This document shows positions 13,500-51,340 of a stretch of DNA of 64,000 nucleotides, piece after piece. The stretch comes from Ophiodon elongatus. Its lineage: Eukaryota; Chordata; Actinopteri; Perciformes; Hexagrammidae. Location: NCBI GenBank assembly GCA_016806645.1, contig JACSYO010002006.1, positions 1,385,001-1,449,000 on the forward strand, given 5' to 3'. Positions within the stretch are counted from its first letter, which is position 1. Every line of letters starts with the position of its first letter. The position numbers were made by a program, and so were the translations under genes. Below the pieces are notes generated by a model. That model did not search any database. It saw only the letters and a list, made by a program, of their open reading frames with translations, and was not told where the DNA came from.

Positions 13500-13769
13500 G
13501 ATAGCTGATTGGAATCCAAGGCTGCAGCCAGAGTGAAGAGTTTATTTCATAGCTTCAGAGAAGGAAGAGACTTGAGAAAGGAGCTTCTGAAAGAGTTGGA
13601 GCAGTCGGTGTATCCGTGATGTAGGGGGGTAGGGGAAGAGATGGGGAGAGAAATCAAGGTAGAACTATGAGACGCAGTGAAATAACTAAAACATGTCAGT
13701 GTGGCAGTGCTGTGTGTGTGTGTGTGTATGTGTGTGTGTGTGTGTGTGTATGTGTGTGTGTGTGTGTGT

Positions 13770-13801
<32 letters not shown>
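13399..13801. repeat. Duplicated (GT)n locus
   Basis: AACTAAAACATGTCAGTGTG followed by GCAGTGC and a GT run occurs at 13399 and again at 13684. GT runs are 13427-13486 and 13711-13801, the second with regular TATG interruptions. Confidence 0.9.
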
Positions 13802-14267
13802 TGCTGGCCTCTGGGGAGCCAGCTCCTCTCTCTGGACGAGCCCAGCCCACCTGAGTCTCTCCCCCCATCCCTCCAGCTGTTTCCCCTCTCCATCTCCAAC
13901 CCCCCCCCCCTCACCCTTATCTCCATCCTCCAAATTTAGTAACTCACAAATCTCGGTCTGCAAACCCACGAACCCCCGGTGCCGCTCAGATGGGCCCCGC
14001 TCACTGCTCGCTGCGTGCTTGTGTAAACATTTTGCGTTTTTTGTTGTTGCTGTTCTTTTTGCCTCCGAACCAAACTATCGATTTTAACTTGATAGCCGCG
14101 CTGCAGAGTAAAAGTGTAGCCGCTGTGTGTGGATATTCCGTGACCTGTGATACTTTGTACTGACGGCTGTAGCCCAGCGTTCTCCGCTGAAGCAACTCCA
14201 GCTTTTAGACTGCGCCACAGCAGCATGAATTCCCATATAAGGCAGGAGGACCCTTTCTAACCTTCTC

Positions 14268-14370
14268 CCTCCTCCTCCTCCTCCTCCTCCTCTTCTACCC
14301 CTTCACTCCAGCAACCGGCTCACACTCACTCTTCCCTTTCTGCTAACACTGTGCTCTGATGCCCTTAAGA

Positions 14371-14421
<51 letters not shown>
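14268..14421. repeat. (CTC)n (14268-14292) and (CA)n (14372-14421) microsatellites
   Basis: Two simple repeats separated by about 80 bp. Confidence 0.93.
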
Positions 14422-14423
<2 letters not shown>

Positions 14424-15661
14424 GTGTCAAACACTGGCAGTTCTATCAGTTGGAGTACTGATATTTGTCGTTTTGTGTTCTCAAGTCTGTCATTCATACC
14501 TGTCTTCTTGCGTTGCTACATTTTTCTTCCGTAGGCTACACAATACAGCAAATATCACAGCTAAGCCTCAGATCAAGCCTCACAATTCCAATGGGAGGGA
14601 TGAGGAGAGCGGGGAGCAGAGTGGGAGGTTGGGATGGATTGAAAGACGGAGACAGTGAAGACGGAGAGACGGAGAGAGAGAAAGAAAAACACAAACAGAG
14701 CTGATAAGACCTTCGGCGGAGGAAGTGTCGTTCTCAGCCAATCCCCAGTGGACTGCCATGTATCCCACTCTTCCCCTCCACCCCCCCACGTTTGCTGCAG
14801 GATGTGTCCTCGTGTGGGAATACGCGAGGAATGTGGCCCCTTTTGTTTAGTGCGCGATAGGCTCCTGGTTGGCGGCCGCTTGTGTGCGTCTTTACTGTAT
14901 GCGTGATGAGCTCCAGGCCTGGCAGAGGCTGATCGGAGAGCAACACTCAACAGACCTTTCTGGGCAAGGCCCTCCTTAGGAAAAACAATGACTGGTCTTG
15001 TGGCTGCTATCTTTCCAAGCCCCTCCTTGGCTGGCGGAGCTGTTGCTGGGCTCTCGCCGTGGTTCATACTCATAGACTACAGGTTAGACAAAGGGCTAAG
15101 GATGCATCAGTGGTTCCCAACAATTGTTTTGGTGTGACCCTGATGATGAAGCTCACTATTTTAAGCATTTCTACATTACTTTCAGATTTTTTTTGGCAGC
15201 TTTCCATAAGGCTATACTTCCAATGTTACTATTTCAACAGTTTATTCATTACTTCCAGCTTTTTCACCATTTATCCAGTAGTTTCAACTGTTTATCCACT
15301 AGCCTACTTATTCATTTCAACCATTTGTCCAGTAGAAAATACATGTTTACACTTCCCTTCATATCTCAGACTACTTGAAATACACAATATATATATACTG
15401 TATGTATCAATTAAGTAATATTACACTTGATATATATTTTCACTAATAAGGACAAGACTATAATATTAAATGTAATGCAAGAAGTCAGAATCAGTGTTAC
15501 AATTGTATTTTAAATTAAAAAAGTGAAAGCACATCATAATTATATATCTAAATATATATACACTTTTTACTATTTATATATTATATTATTGAAGAGCTGC
15601 TATACTCAAACATTTTAATTTAGTTAACTATGTTCATTTTCTATAAGAAAAGTAAGTCAAC

Positions 15662-16125
15662 ACCATTTACTGTATACAAGAAGTGGTATTGGTTTGTGGA
15701 CTAACGTTTTGAAGCCTACAGTTTGCCGTTTTTGCCGTCGCCATCTTGGATTACGGCCGTGGCCATCTTGACTTTTTGCAACCAATGAACAGAAGTTACC
15801 ATATTTGGAATGTGGCGGAGTGACGTAGAGACACTGTATCCTCTGGTAGCGACTTGTCAATCACTGCTTTATGGTCTGTTTGACTCTAAATGGACCATAA
15901 TTTACTAAATGAACATCATGCTGTATTGAAGATGACTTGAAACTAGATATTGAGACCATAAACTCATGTTTACTGAGGGAATAAATTAAGAGAGAAGTAG
16001 AGTCATTTTCTCATAGACTTCTATACAATCAGGCTTCTTTTTGCCTCCTGCTGGTCAGTCGAGAGCAAGTTTTAAGACCCTTCCGCATCGGCTTCACTGT
16101 TCAGAACTGGAGGTTTGGTTGCCTG
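15662..16125 (+). repeat. Interspersed repeat family R1, copy 2 (most complete)
   Basis: Begins near TATACAAGAAGTGGTATTGG, has two CCATCTTG (YY1-type) motifs, then the shared GGACCATAATTTACTAAATG and ATAGACTTCTATACAATC core, ending near CTTCCGCATCGGCTTCACT. Confidence 0.8.
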
Positions 16126-17135
16126 GTTAACACAGACAAACAAGGTGCTTCATTATGCCATGTGGCTCAGGGGTTACTGTTATCTTGCAGACGTGATAAA
16201 ATCTAGTATACTAGCAGGCGGCACCTATATTATCCTCGGGCAGGGGGGGATGTTATTCTGTGATCAATAACAGAGATAAGACTGGTTAAATTTCATTTCG
16301 CAGTACTCCAAACTTCAGACAGTAGATACAATCCGACTTGAGCATATGCAGAGTTAGCGTTGCCAAGCTAGCTTGTTTTTTTAGCCTTTTTCACATTTCT
16401 AAATCTAGTAGGCCATACTTTTATGGCATTAGCTAGCGGTCTAACTGTTTATCCATTACTTTTATACATTTTAAGAATTCCCCTATTAGTATTTCTTACC
16501 TATTTCAACAGCTCATCAAACAATTGAACCTAACAGTTGCTACGATTTTTATCCATATACTGTTAACTATCTTGGTCAACCATTTATCAATTAATTTAGC
16601 TAACCGTTTCAACTTGCTAACTCCCACACTAGCTCATTTTCACGCAATTCAATCGCAATCCAAGACAAAAGCGCCACTGGTTGGGAATCACTACATCAAA
16701 CATCTTCCTTTAGTTCAGTGAACTGACGAGGAGTATTCATTCCATTCACACTACAATGTGGTTAATTCAGAAATGTAGTCGGTTGAATGTTTCAGATGTT
16801 CTGTAAAAAGGTACAATTTCACAGAAGATTTTTTTATATTTATTTTTTCCCCACTGGAGACCTGTAGTTCTCTTCGCCCGAGGCGCTAACAAAAGTAAAA
16901 CTCTTGAAAAAGGTCTTTATATAGACTCTCTAAAACTGTCGAAGCCCACCTTGGCCCTTTTTGTTTTTACGCAATACTACGTCTACACACGGATACCATT
17001 TCAGCTTGAGGCTACGTCCTACACTTGAAGTGCTACCTTGTAGAGCAGGAAAGGAACATGATTTCTTTATGAGAGCTTTTTCTGAGCAGAGAAGGCATTC
17101 AGACATGAGTAGACAGAAAACAAGGCAAGGTGAAG

Positions 17136-17141
17136 TTTATT
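17136..17141 (-). other. Candidate tbc1d4 polyadenylation signal
   Basis: AATAAA on the minus strand (TTTATT on plus), about 2.6 kb past the tbc1d4 stop. Nearer candidates exist, so alternative polyadenylation is possible. Confidence 0.35.
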
Positions 17142-18339
17142 GAAGAATTCATGACAGTGTCTTTGTTTTTTGCGTAGCCCTCGTGTTGACAGAAAAAAAA
17201 GAAAAATACAATCCATCTATTATTAATTGTCTTTCCTTACAACACAACCATACAAGCGCTACTTAGTAGTCTGGACTCGGAGCACCTGATGTACAATAAA
17301 CACCCTTTGCTGACCACATTGGATATTGACAAAATGGTCTCATATCTCTGATTAATAGAGATTAAAGGCCATCATTTATTTTTGGCACAAAGGAATACAG
17401 TGAGTAAACAAGTCGGCCAACTGTCTTTTTTTTATTTCAAGTTTTTACTGCCAATATTTGGTATCTTTTCAAGCTTTTGTCTTAATATATACCAGAAGAA
17501 AGCTGCAAAGGTGTAGTGACAAAATAAAAAGAAAGATTTAAAATATACATATACAAAATGCACCACAGCATTTAGGATGAAATCATTCATTTTTCATTCA
17601 TTCATTTTTTTAAAGCAACCACATCTTTGGTTCAAAAGGTCAATTTATATTCTGAAACAAATTCTGAAAGTGAGCAAAAGCCGTGTCGGGCTGCGTCCTA
17701 CGTACCCTCCCACAGATTGCGAAGGGAGTTGTTTGACCGTTGAGAGGTGACTGTTTCTCTATTATTTATTGGTGCGGACCTCAACTGCGTCACCTTGATC
17801 ACCACAAGAACATTTCACCGTGACAGAGAGCGTCAGGGGGGGAATCTATCACCACGTCCAGCTTTTCACGTGAGTCACTGCAGCTCCTGTAACTCGGCAT
17901 CAGAAGTATGTAGGCAAGAGCTCTGGGTGCACGCAAACGCACCGGGCTGCTCAACGTACAACGCATCGCGTTGTGCGTGCCGAAGGCTGCGTCTGCTTGG
18001 GCTAAAAGTTCGACAGTAAAAACTTTACACTGACACTAGAATGCGTCACCACGACGTGCCACCCAGGGCAGGAAGACTGATGGACACTGTTGGTAAGTGC
18101 TTTTCCTGCGATAAGACATCACCTTGGTTGTTAATGTAAGGGTGGTGTTATTATTTTTTTTATGAAAGCAGTGTGAAGCTTAGGCCTGTTTTGCTTTCAA
18201 TCAGAACCGGAGATGGTGAGTCAGACACGGAGGTGGGATGAGGAGGGAGCCAAGGACGGGCTTTGAACTCATCTGAACCGTCTGCCCATGCAGTCAGACA
18301 GTTCACCGCGCAGCCTGTTTGCATGTGTTTGCATGTGTT

Positions 18340-18342
<3 letters not shown>

Positions 18343-18386
<44 letters not shown>
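18343..18386. repeat. (GT)n microsatellite
   Basis: GT run in the probable tbc1d4 3' UTR; (AC)n in the transcript. Confidence 0.95.
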
Positions 18387-18389
<3 letters not shown>

Positions 18390-19139
18390 GTATACATTAC
18401 CCAGCATCAAGAGAGACTCGACCACATTCAAAAAGAGGAACTGAATTTAAGTTCCTCTTGTTTCCTTTGCGGTCTCTCTACTCTCTGAAACACTCGAGTT
18501 TCGGTGCAAACATCAAATCGACCGTGTGACCAAAAACGCAAAAGCAACTGCAATCTAGCAGCCCCACCTCCAAGAACTACAGGAAGAGAGGGCGTGGCCA
18601 GTTTTGTCAGACTTCGTGGCTGACATAAAATGTAATTTCGACTCTAAAAAACAACAACAAACAAGTGTGTGATGTTCATTCAGATCACTCGTCCACCTCA
18701 GTCGTTTTTTTTTTTCTTTGCCTCCTGGGGGGGGCATGACCCTCCGGACTCAGCGTCTGAACAGCGGCGCTCAAACGAGGCGACATCGCGGTCACTCACA
18801 CCGGAAATCGAGAAGGCAGACGACCTCACATCCTGCCCCTGAGATTTTTGAAGAATACCCTTTCCTTCTTGCAAAGTGCACGTATTAAAAAGATCTCTTG
18901 CGTGAAGGCAGTGGTGCATTGCTGAGTGACGAGCGACCAGATACACGTATGTGTGCGTCAGATGTTAAAACGCCTAATATGGCGAAGAGTGTGTACTCCG
19001 GTGTGGGGGGAAAGAAAACAACAACAACAGGACTAACTTGAGATCTTTGGAGGGAAAAATACATTCACAAGGAAATGACAACAAAGCACTCTGAGGCAGG
19101 GTTTCCATCACAGACACGAGTTCAAAAACAATGGGGCAT

Positions 19140-19247
<108 letters not shown>

Positions 19248-19735
19248 GAACCTGAGGTCCAAAGGGTTGTTTGACTACAGGCAACTTCTTTTAACTGCTT
19301 TTGTGGTGCTACAGAGACCGGTAGTGAGTACATCAAGGCGGCGCTCACAAAGGTTTGCAGAGGCAGACATGTTTCTCACTCCTGTCAAACCAGAACCCCC
19401 GGCCCTGTGATCACTAAAAAAGATCTGAATAGGGAGGATGTTGCACAGCTTGATCTCACCTTTCTAACTGGCAGTGAAAGCAGAGGCAGCGCTTGACGCA
19501 CCCGATAGGAACGTCTGTTCCGCTAACGTACGAGCGAAACCGTCCTCCCACTGCTCCGCCGCATGCCGACGGACGCCGCGCGGACACTTTCCCGGACAAA
19601 GTCCACGCGTCACACACTTACAAAAGCTGTACAACAATATAGCCATGGAGCTCGGCAGCGTCACCGCTGACGCAGTCTCCGTTTGTTCACTTCACTCCCC
19701 GCCCCCCAACCCCCGCCCCCCCCCCCACCCTGCCA

Positions 19736-45716
<25,981 letters not shown>

Positions 45717-46760
45717 ATCGACCCCCCGGGCAGGACTCTCCTCCGAGGATCGTTGACAGCGACTAAAAGACTAATTTAAAAAAAAATTAAAAGAGATCCG
45801 GGCTTACCATCCCCTGCGACCGAGGCCGGGCGTAGTTAGTTTGCAACAGTTTCCATGTGCGCGTCCGAGGGCGAAAAGTTGCACGCAACCGAGCGATTTG
45901 CTACGCGCGCACGTGCTCTCCCCGTCGCTCAGCTGCATGTCATCCAAGTATCACTGTGTGGTGTTCAGGTAAACTCACTGATCAGGTCGCGTGTTTTTGT
46001 TGTTGCAGTCTGCCTCTCCCTCTCTCTCTCCCCTCTCTCTCTCTCTCCCCCTCTCGGCTCTGGTCCTCCGCTGTTTGCATGGGCAGCGACCCAACAAAAC
46101 GCTAAAAACAGCCCCGCACTGTCCGGGCCGAGCTCGCCTGCTTAAAACGTGGCCCCGGACGGCTCCTGTGTAAACACAAGTCTCCCAGACAAATCTGGCT
46201 TCTTTGACGCTGCTCCTGAGCGCGCGACGGGCACGCGGTGCATTACAGACCCAGCCCTGAAAATCCTATTACACCGAAACGCTCCGCCGGCGTGGTCGCT
46301 ATTCATTTATGTATTTATTTATCTTTCTTCTCCTACTAAAACACATGCACACATTGCAGTGCCTCTCAACGCAGCCTCCAGACTGTGCTCCTTTCTTCCA
46401 CAACGCCTCGTGAGGCGGAGCGGCTGTGTGCGCGTGGACGACCCGCCCAACCAGCCCATGTGCTGCGGGGAGTGGGCAGGGGCAGAGCCGCTGTGTGAAA
46501 CGTGACAAGCCAGAGGCTCCACCTTTTTTCCTCCACAGTGCACAACAACTGGAAAGCCTCGTCCACGGCAGCGTGGGTTTGGGTTTTGCGGGGGGCCCGC
46601 CTCCCCTCACGGCTCTGGTCCTCCGGGGCACACATACACCTCTTTTACCGACCGACATCCCCCGGGTTAAAAGAGAGCAGACTCGGCCTCACACTTGGCT
46701 TCACAAGCAGGTGTTTACGAGCAGGCTGCGCTGATTCAGTCTTGGGAAGTTGTAATCGCA
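45717..46760 (-). promoter_or_regulatory. CpG-rich promoter and 5' UTR region of tbc1d4
   Basis: The sequence just upstream of the tbc1d4 ATG is GC- and CpG-rich in an AT-rich neighbourhood. It includes a C/T-rich tract at about 46012-46055 and several GC boxes around 46430-46470 and 46560-46620. No clear TATA box is placed near the ATG. This fits a CpG-island promoter with an unmapped transcription start. Confidence 0.5.
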
Positions 46761-47024
46761 TCTGATGCGCTTCGGTGCACTATAGAGGAGTTCCCGTCTA
46801 ATTCCGAGCACTCCTCCTACCTCCCAAAATAGTCTCTGAGCCATATTTAACCTCATCACTGAGGCAGAAGCCACAGGAGCTCTGCACTAAACCACACTCT
46901 GCTGGTGACACTGATATTACCAGCTGGCCCCAGGACCCCCATTTGATGAAGTAACACGGTTGTAGTTTTGTCCTTTTGAGTTGCGGACATTGTATTGAAT
47001 CGACTGTCTACACTGCATTGGGGG
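46761..47024. other. Transition from tbc1d4 promoter to repeat complex
   Basis: No gene is seen. The sequence leads into 93-bp direct-repeat copy 1. Confidence 0.4.
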
Positions 47025-47117
47025 GTCTGGTCTCTCCCCCAGGATGCCTCCTTCAGATCCTCGGACTTCACATGAGGAACCACCATCATTAGACTGGAAG
47101 AGGACCCTGAAGTAGAG
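47025..47117 (+). repeat. 93-bp direct repeat, copy 1
   Basis: Contains CTCCCCCAGGATGCCTCC and GAAGAGGACCCTGAAGTAGAG. Near-identical (one C/T difference seen) to 49949-50041. The two copies flank a hairpin element and the Rex3-like LINE. Confidence 0.85.
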
Positions 47118-47179
47118 AGAGTCCCAAAGTATTTCACCGTGGACTCTGCAGACTCAGAGTAGTAAGACGGTGAACAGTG

Positions 47180-48075
47180 GCAGGAACTACACAGACATTG
47201 GAGTCTGACCGCCTCAGCTCTTGGAGGAGACCCGCTGGTCAGCGCCGAGGTCCAGAGCTACCAGCGGGTCTACTCCAAAGGAGGAGATCTGAAACTTAAT
47301 CAAAACCGGTTCTATTTATAAACTTTTTTGTGCGAGGCCTGTGATGTCACACATGGCGTCATGTTCTTGACATCTGTGACATCACAGGCCTGGCTCAAAA
47401 AAGTCTATAAATAGAACCGGCGCCAATTAAGTTTCAGATCTCACTTGGAGGAGACCCGCTGCTCTGGAGGTCGGAGCTGAGGTGGTCGGAGTCCGACCTC
47501 CAGAACTACCAGCGATTTTTTTTTTTTTAAGAGATGGCCGGTTAGATAGCAGTAATTAGTAATTAGTTAGTAATTATTATTTTTTTAACAAACAAATAAC
47601 CTGCTCTAGAGAGGTGCTGTTGAACTGCATCGCATTATACAGAGAGGTGTTCTTGTTCGTTACTCTACCCTCGGTGGTGGGGTGGACAAAATAATAGAAA
47701 CACCTGTCAGTATAACGCATTACAAGAACCATGAACCACAGCCTCCAAAATGTCCATCAAGTTGAATCAACACCTCTCTACAAGGGTTTGAACACGTCCT
47801 GAAGGACTGTCGTATCAGACTGCATTAGTTTGGCCTAAGTACGTCAGCTTTCATAGACACGGTGCAGTGAAATGCTCCATGAGAACCTTTTTTTGAGGCG
47901 GTCGGAGCCTCTGCTCAGAGGCCCCGACCGCCTCAGCTCCGACCTCCAGAGCTACCAGCGATTTTCATTTTAAGAGACAGCTGGTATGATAGTGAGAGTA
48001 ATTAGGAATTAGTTTAGGAAGAGGGAGAATAGAAAGTAAGACTCGGAAGCAGTCCAGACATAGTTGCGAGAGGAG
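47180..48075. repeat. Palindromic repeat element, copy A (with hairpin 47284-47442)
   Basis: The hairpin arms start GAGATCTGAAACTTAAT and close with the complementary ATTAAGTTTCAGATCTC. Between them are TATTTATAAAC and GCGAGGCCTGTGATGTCA and their inverted partners. It is followed by shared sequence: ACCTGCTCTAGAGAGGTGC, ATTATACAGAGAGGTG and GGTGGGGTGGACAAAATAA. A second fragment of the family (GCCCCGACCGCCTCAGCTCC) lies at about 47900-48075. Confidence 0.7.
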
Positions 48076-48464
48076 CTGCTTTTAAGCTGAATAATTCATG
48101 TTTGATACTTTCCGTGTCTACGTATCTCCAAATTATTTTAAAATTAGATGGTTGCATAATATCAGAGAGATTGGCATTCCTATTATTTATGCTGAAGGCA
48201 CTGGACATTGTTGGGCTGTCTTGGCTGACACGCCTTTTCAATGTCGCATGGGGGTCGGGAACAGTGCCGATGGACTGGCAGACCGGGGTGGTGGTTCCCA
48301 TTTTCAAAAAGGGGGTCTGCAGAGTGTGCTGAAATTATCGGGGTATCACACTACTCAGCCTCCCGGGGAAAACTTATGCCAGGGTGCTGGAAAGGAGACT
48401 CCGACTGTTTGTCGAACCTTAGATTCAAGAGGAGCAGTGCTGATTCCGTCCCGGTCGTGGAACA

Positions 48465-48989
48465 GTGGACCAGCTCTTTACCCTCGAAGGACTACTGGAG
48501 GGGTCCTGGGAGTTTGCCCAACCAGTCTACATGTGCTTTGTGGACTTGGAGAAGGCTTTCGGCCGGGTCCTTCAGGGGTTTCTGTGGGGGGTGATGCGGG
48601 AGTATGGGATGGCGGACCTGTTGCAACGGGCCATCCGGTCTCTGTACGACTGCAGTAGGAGCTGTGTTCGTATCCTCTGCATTAAGTCAGACACATTCCA
48701 GGTGGGTGTTGGCCTCCGCCAGGGCGGCCCTTTAGCACCAGTCCTGTTCGTGACTTTCATGGACAGGATATCTAGGCGCAGCCGGGGGGTGGAGAACGTC
48801 AGGTTCGAGGGTCTCAGGATCGCCTCTCTGCTGTTCGTAGATGATGTGGTCCTGTTGGCCTCCTCGGACCATGACCTCCAGCATTCACTGGGGCGATTTG
48901 CAGCCGAGTGTAAAGCGGCGGGGATGAGAGTTAGCACCTCTAAATCTGAGGCCATGGTGCTCTGCTCCGGAAACCGGTGGATTCCTTAG
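48465..48989 (+). pseudogene. Reverse transcriptase palm fragment of Rex3-like LINE
   Basis: Open for 174 codons and contains the RT fingers/palm blocks: YMCFVDLEKAF (first catalytic Asp), GLRQGGPLAPVLF, and LLFVDDVVLLAS (catalytic Asp pair kept). It runs into the 53-bp tandem array at its 3' end, which destroys the remaining frame. Confidence 0.8.
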
Positions 48990-49375
48990 AGATAGGGTAA
49001 GGAGATGAGTTTCCTCCGTAGGGTGGCCGGGCTCAGCCTTAGAGATAGGGTAAGGAGATGAGTTTCCTCCGTAGGGTGGCCGGGCTCAGCCTTAGAGATA
49101 GGGTAAGGAGATGAGTTTCCTCCGTAGGGTGGCCGGGCTCAGCCTTAGAGATAGGGTAAGGAGATGAGTTTCCTCCGTAGGGTGGCCGGGCTCAGCCTTA
49201 GAGATAGGGTAAGGAGATGAGTTTCCTCCGTAGGGTGGCCGGGCTCAGCCTTAGAGATAGGGTAAGGAGATGAGTTTCCTCCGTAGGGTGGCCGGGCTCA
49301 GCCTTAGAGATAGGGTAAGGAGATGAGTTTCCTCCGTAGGGTGGCCGGGCTCAGCCTTAGAGATAGGGTAAGGAG
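48984..49375 (+). repeat. 53-bp tandem array inside the Rex3-like ORF (7.4 copies)
   Basis: Repeats of a 53-bp unit start at 48984, 49037, 49090, 49143, 49196, 49249, 49302 and 49355 (partial). By eye the units are identical. The unit contains CTCCGTAGGGTGGCCGGG and CCTTAGAGATAGGGTAAGG, i.e. the Rex3 coding segment for FLRRVAGLSLRDRVR. As 53 is not divisible by three, each unit shifts the frame. Confidence 0.93.
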
Positions 49376-49647
49376 CGCAGACATCAGGAGGGATCTTGGA
49401 GTTGAGGCGCTACTCCTTCATATCGAAAGGAGTCAGCTGAGGTGGTTCGAGCATCTAATCAGGATGCCTCCTGGGGAATCCCGGGGAAGACCCAGAACAC
49501 ACTGGAGGGATTATATCTCCCAGCTGGCCTGGGAACGCCTCGGGATCCCCCAGAATGAGCTGGAAAATGTTGCGGGTGAGAGGGAAGCCTGGGTCAGCCT
49601 GCTGGACCTGCTGCCACAGCAATCCGATCCTGGATAAGTGGATGAAA

Positions 49648-49674
49648 ATGGATGGATGGATGGATGGATGGATT
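49648..49674 (+). repeat. (GGAT)n 3' tail of the LINE
   Basis: GGAT tandem repeat directly after the end of the LINE coding remnant, as in Rex3/RTE elements. Confidence 0.85.
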
Positions 49675-50214
49675 ATTCAAAGAGAGACTTATTTGTCGGC
49701 TACTCACTACGAGGTTCAGTGTGTGAAGATCAACACCATGCTCACAACTGCTACGTTTCACCAAGACCTCTTGTTATTGTCCCGTAACCCCACAGCAGGA
49801 AGACAATGACTGGAGTGGTTGGTCATCAACAGTCACAAGGTTGTGTGACATCCAATTTAAAACAATATATTTATTGTTAAGCTTCACTGTAAATCGTACA
49901 CAATCTGCACACTGGATAGTTAAAGGGTCACTAAACTTGCTGCAGACTGTCTGGTCTCTCCCCCAGGATGCCTCCTTCAGATCCTCGGACTTCACATGAG
50001 GAACCACCATTATTAGACTGGAAGAGGACCCTGAAGTAGAGTCATAGATAATTGCGTCACTGTTGGGACGGCATCAAAGCGAGGACGGAGCCGAGTGGAA
50101 ACAGGGACGAAGGCCTTCTCGGAACCACACAGGGGCTGTTTCAGCACAGTGAGGGGGAAAAACAACAACGTTTTCATAACTTAGAATCACAAAAAAAAGT
50201 TCACATGGAGCATT
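49675..50214. other. Gene-free stretch between the LINE and copy B
   Basis: Contains 93-bp direct-repeat copy 2 (49949-50041) and otherwise nothing recognisable. Confidence 0.5.
49949..50041 (+). repeat. 93-bp direct repeat, copy 2
   Basis: Second copy of the sequence at 47025-47117, same orientation. Confidence 0.85.
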
Positions 50215-50750
50215 TCACTGCACCGTGTCTATGAAAGCTGACGTTGTTTGGCCAAACTAATGCAGTCCGATACGACAGTCCTTCATGGAGTTCATAAAAA
50301 GTTCAGTGTAGGTTCAAACCCTTGTAGAGAGGTGTTGATTCAATGTATGGGCCTTTTGGAGGCTGTGGTTTATGGTGCTTGTAATGCGTTATACTGACAG
50401 GTGTTTCAGGTGTTTCTATTATTTTGTCCACCCCACCACCGAGGGTAGAGTAACGAACAAGAACACCTCTCTGTATAATGCGATGCAGTTCAACAGCACC
50501 TCTCTAGAGCAGGTTATTTGTTTGTTAAAAAAAAGGTTTGTGCAGGCAGAGACAGGGGCAGCTATGTCTGGACTGCTTCTGAGTCTTACTTTACATTCTC
50601 CCTCTTCCTATACTAATTTCTATACTAATCGGGGGCCTCCGACCGCCTCAGCTCTTGGAGGAGACCCGCTGGTTGCTCAGCTACAAGGTCCAGAGCTACC
50701 AGAGGTTGCTCAGCTACGAGGTCCAGAGCTACCAGCAGTTCTCCTCCAAG

Positions 50751-50939
50751 GGAGGAGATCTGAACCTTAATCGGCGCCGGTCCTATTTATAAACTTTTTT
50801 GAGCGAGGCCTGTGACAGATGACGTCACCAGTCAAGAACATGACAAAGGATCTTCCTTTGATGTCGTCTGTGACGTCACAGGCCTCGCTCAAAAAGTTTA
50901 TAAATAGAACCGGTTTTGATTAAGTTCCAGGTCTCCTCC
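50751..50939. repeat. Hairpin (inverted repeat) H2
   Basis: Arms carry TATTTATAAACTTTTTT, GAGCGAGGCCTGTGAC and their reverse complements; the loop side contains AAAGGATCTTCCTTT, itself a small palindrome. Confidence 0.8.
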
Positions 50940-51208
50940 CTGTGAGGAGACCCGCTGGTAGCTCTGGAGATCGGATCGGAAGCGGTCGGAGCGAGCGGGG
51001 GCGTTGAGCCGCGCTCTTGGATGAGAGCTGCATGGTGGTGGGCTCTATGATTCTGAGCTGAGGCTCCGATCACCTCAATCCGACCTCCATGAGCTACCGG
51101 TGATATTTTTTAAGAGACGGCCGGTTAGATAGCGAGAGTAATTAGTAATTAGGAATTAATTAGGAATTAGTATAGAAAGAGGGAGAATGTAAAGTAAGAC
51201 TCGCGGAG

Positions 51209-51340
51209 AACCGCTGGTAGCTCTGGACCTTGTAGCTGAGCAACCGCTGGTAGCTCTGGACCTCGTAGCTGAGCAACCGCTGGTAGCTCTGGACCTCGTA
51301 GCTGAGCAACCGCTGGTAGCTCTGGACCTCGTAGCTAAGC
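51209..51340 (+). repeat. 33-bp minisatellite, 4 units (copy B)
   Basis: Unit AACCGCTGGTAGCTCTGGAC followed by CTCGTAGCTGAGC. Starts at 51209, 51242, 51275 and 51308. On the minus strand it is open and reads as an 11-residue repeat (LLSYEVQSYQR). Confidence 0.9.

Larger units (their letters stand above)
12907..17119. other. Gene-free intergenic DNA downstream of tbc1d4
   Basis: No recognisable gene. It contains the duplicated GT locus, CTC and CA repeats and R1 copy 2; 15370-15650 is strongly AT-rich. Confidence 0.55.
48190..49674 (+). mobile_element. Rex3-like (RTE clade) LINE, 5'-truncated and rearranged
   Basis: Recognisable blocks in order: KALDIVGLSWLTRLFNVAWG, DWQTGVVVPIFKKG, a frameshift near 48330, VDQLFTLEGLLEGSWEFAQP, YMCFVDLEKAFGRV, VGLRQGGPLAPVLFVTFMDR, IASLLFVDDVVLLASS and STSKSEAMVL, then the C-terminal part FLRRVAGLSLRDRVRSADIR and RSQLRWFEHLIRMPPG. 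It ends in a (GGAT)n tail at 49648-49674, typical of Rex3. The endonuclease half is missing, frames are shifted and a section between palm and C terminus is deleted. The element is dead. The RT box reads FVDD where active copies usually have FADD. Confidence 0.85.

Noticed and set aside
48098..48658. Separate protein-coding gene at the left part of the LINE
   Set aside because: Frames switch between RT-homologous segments, showing a frameshifted retrotransposon rather than a gene.
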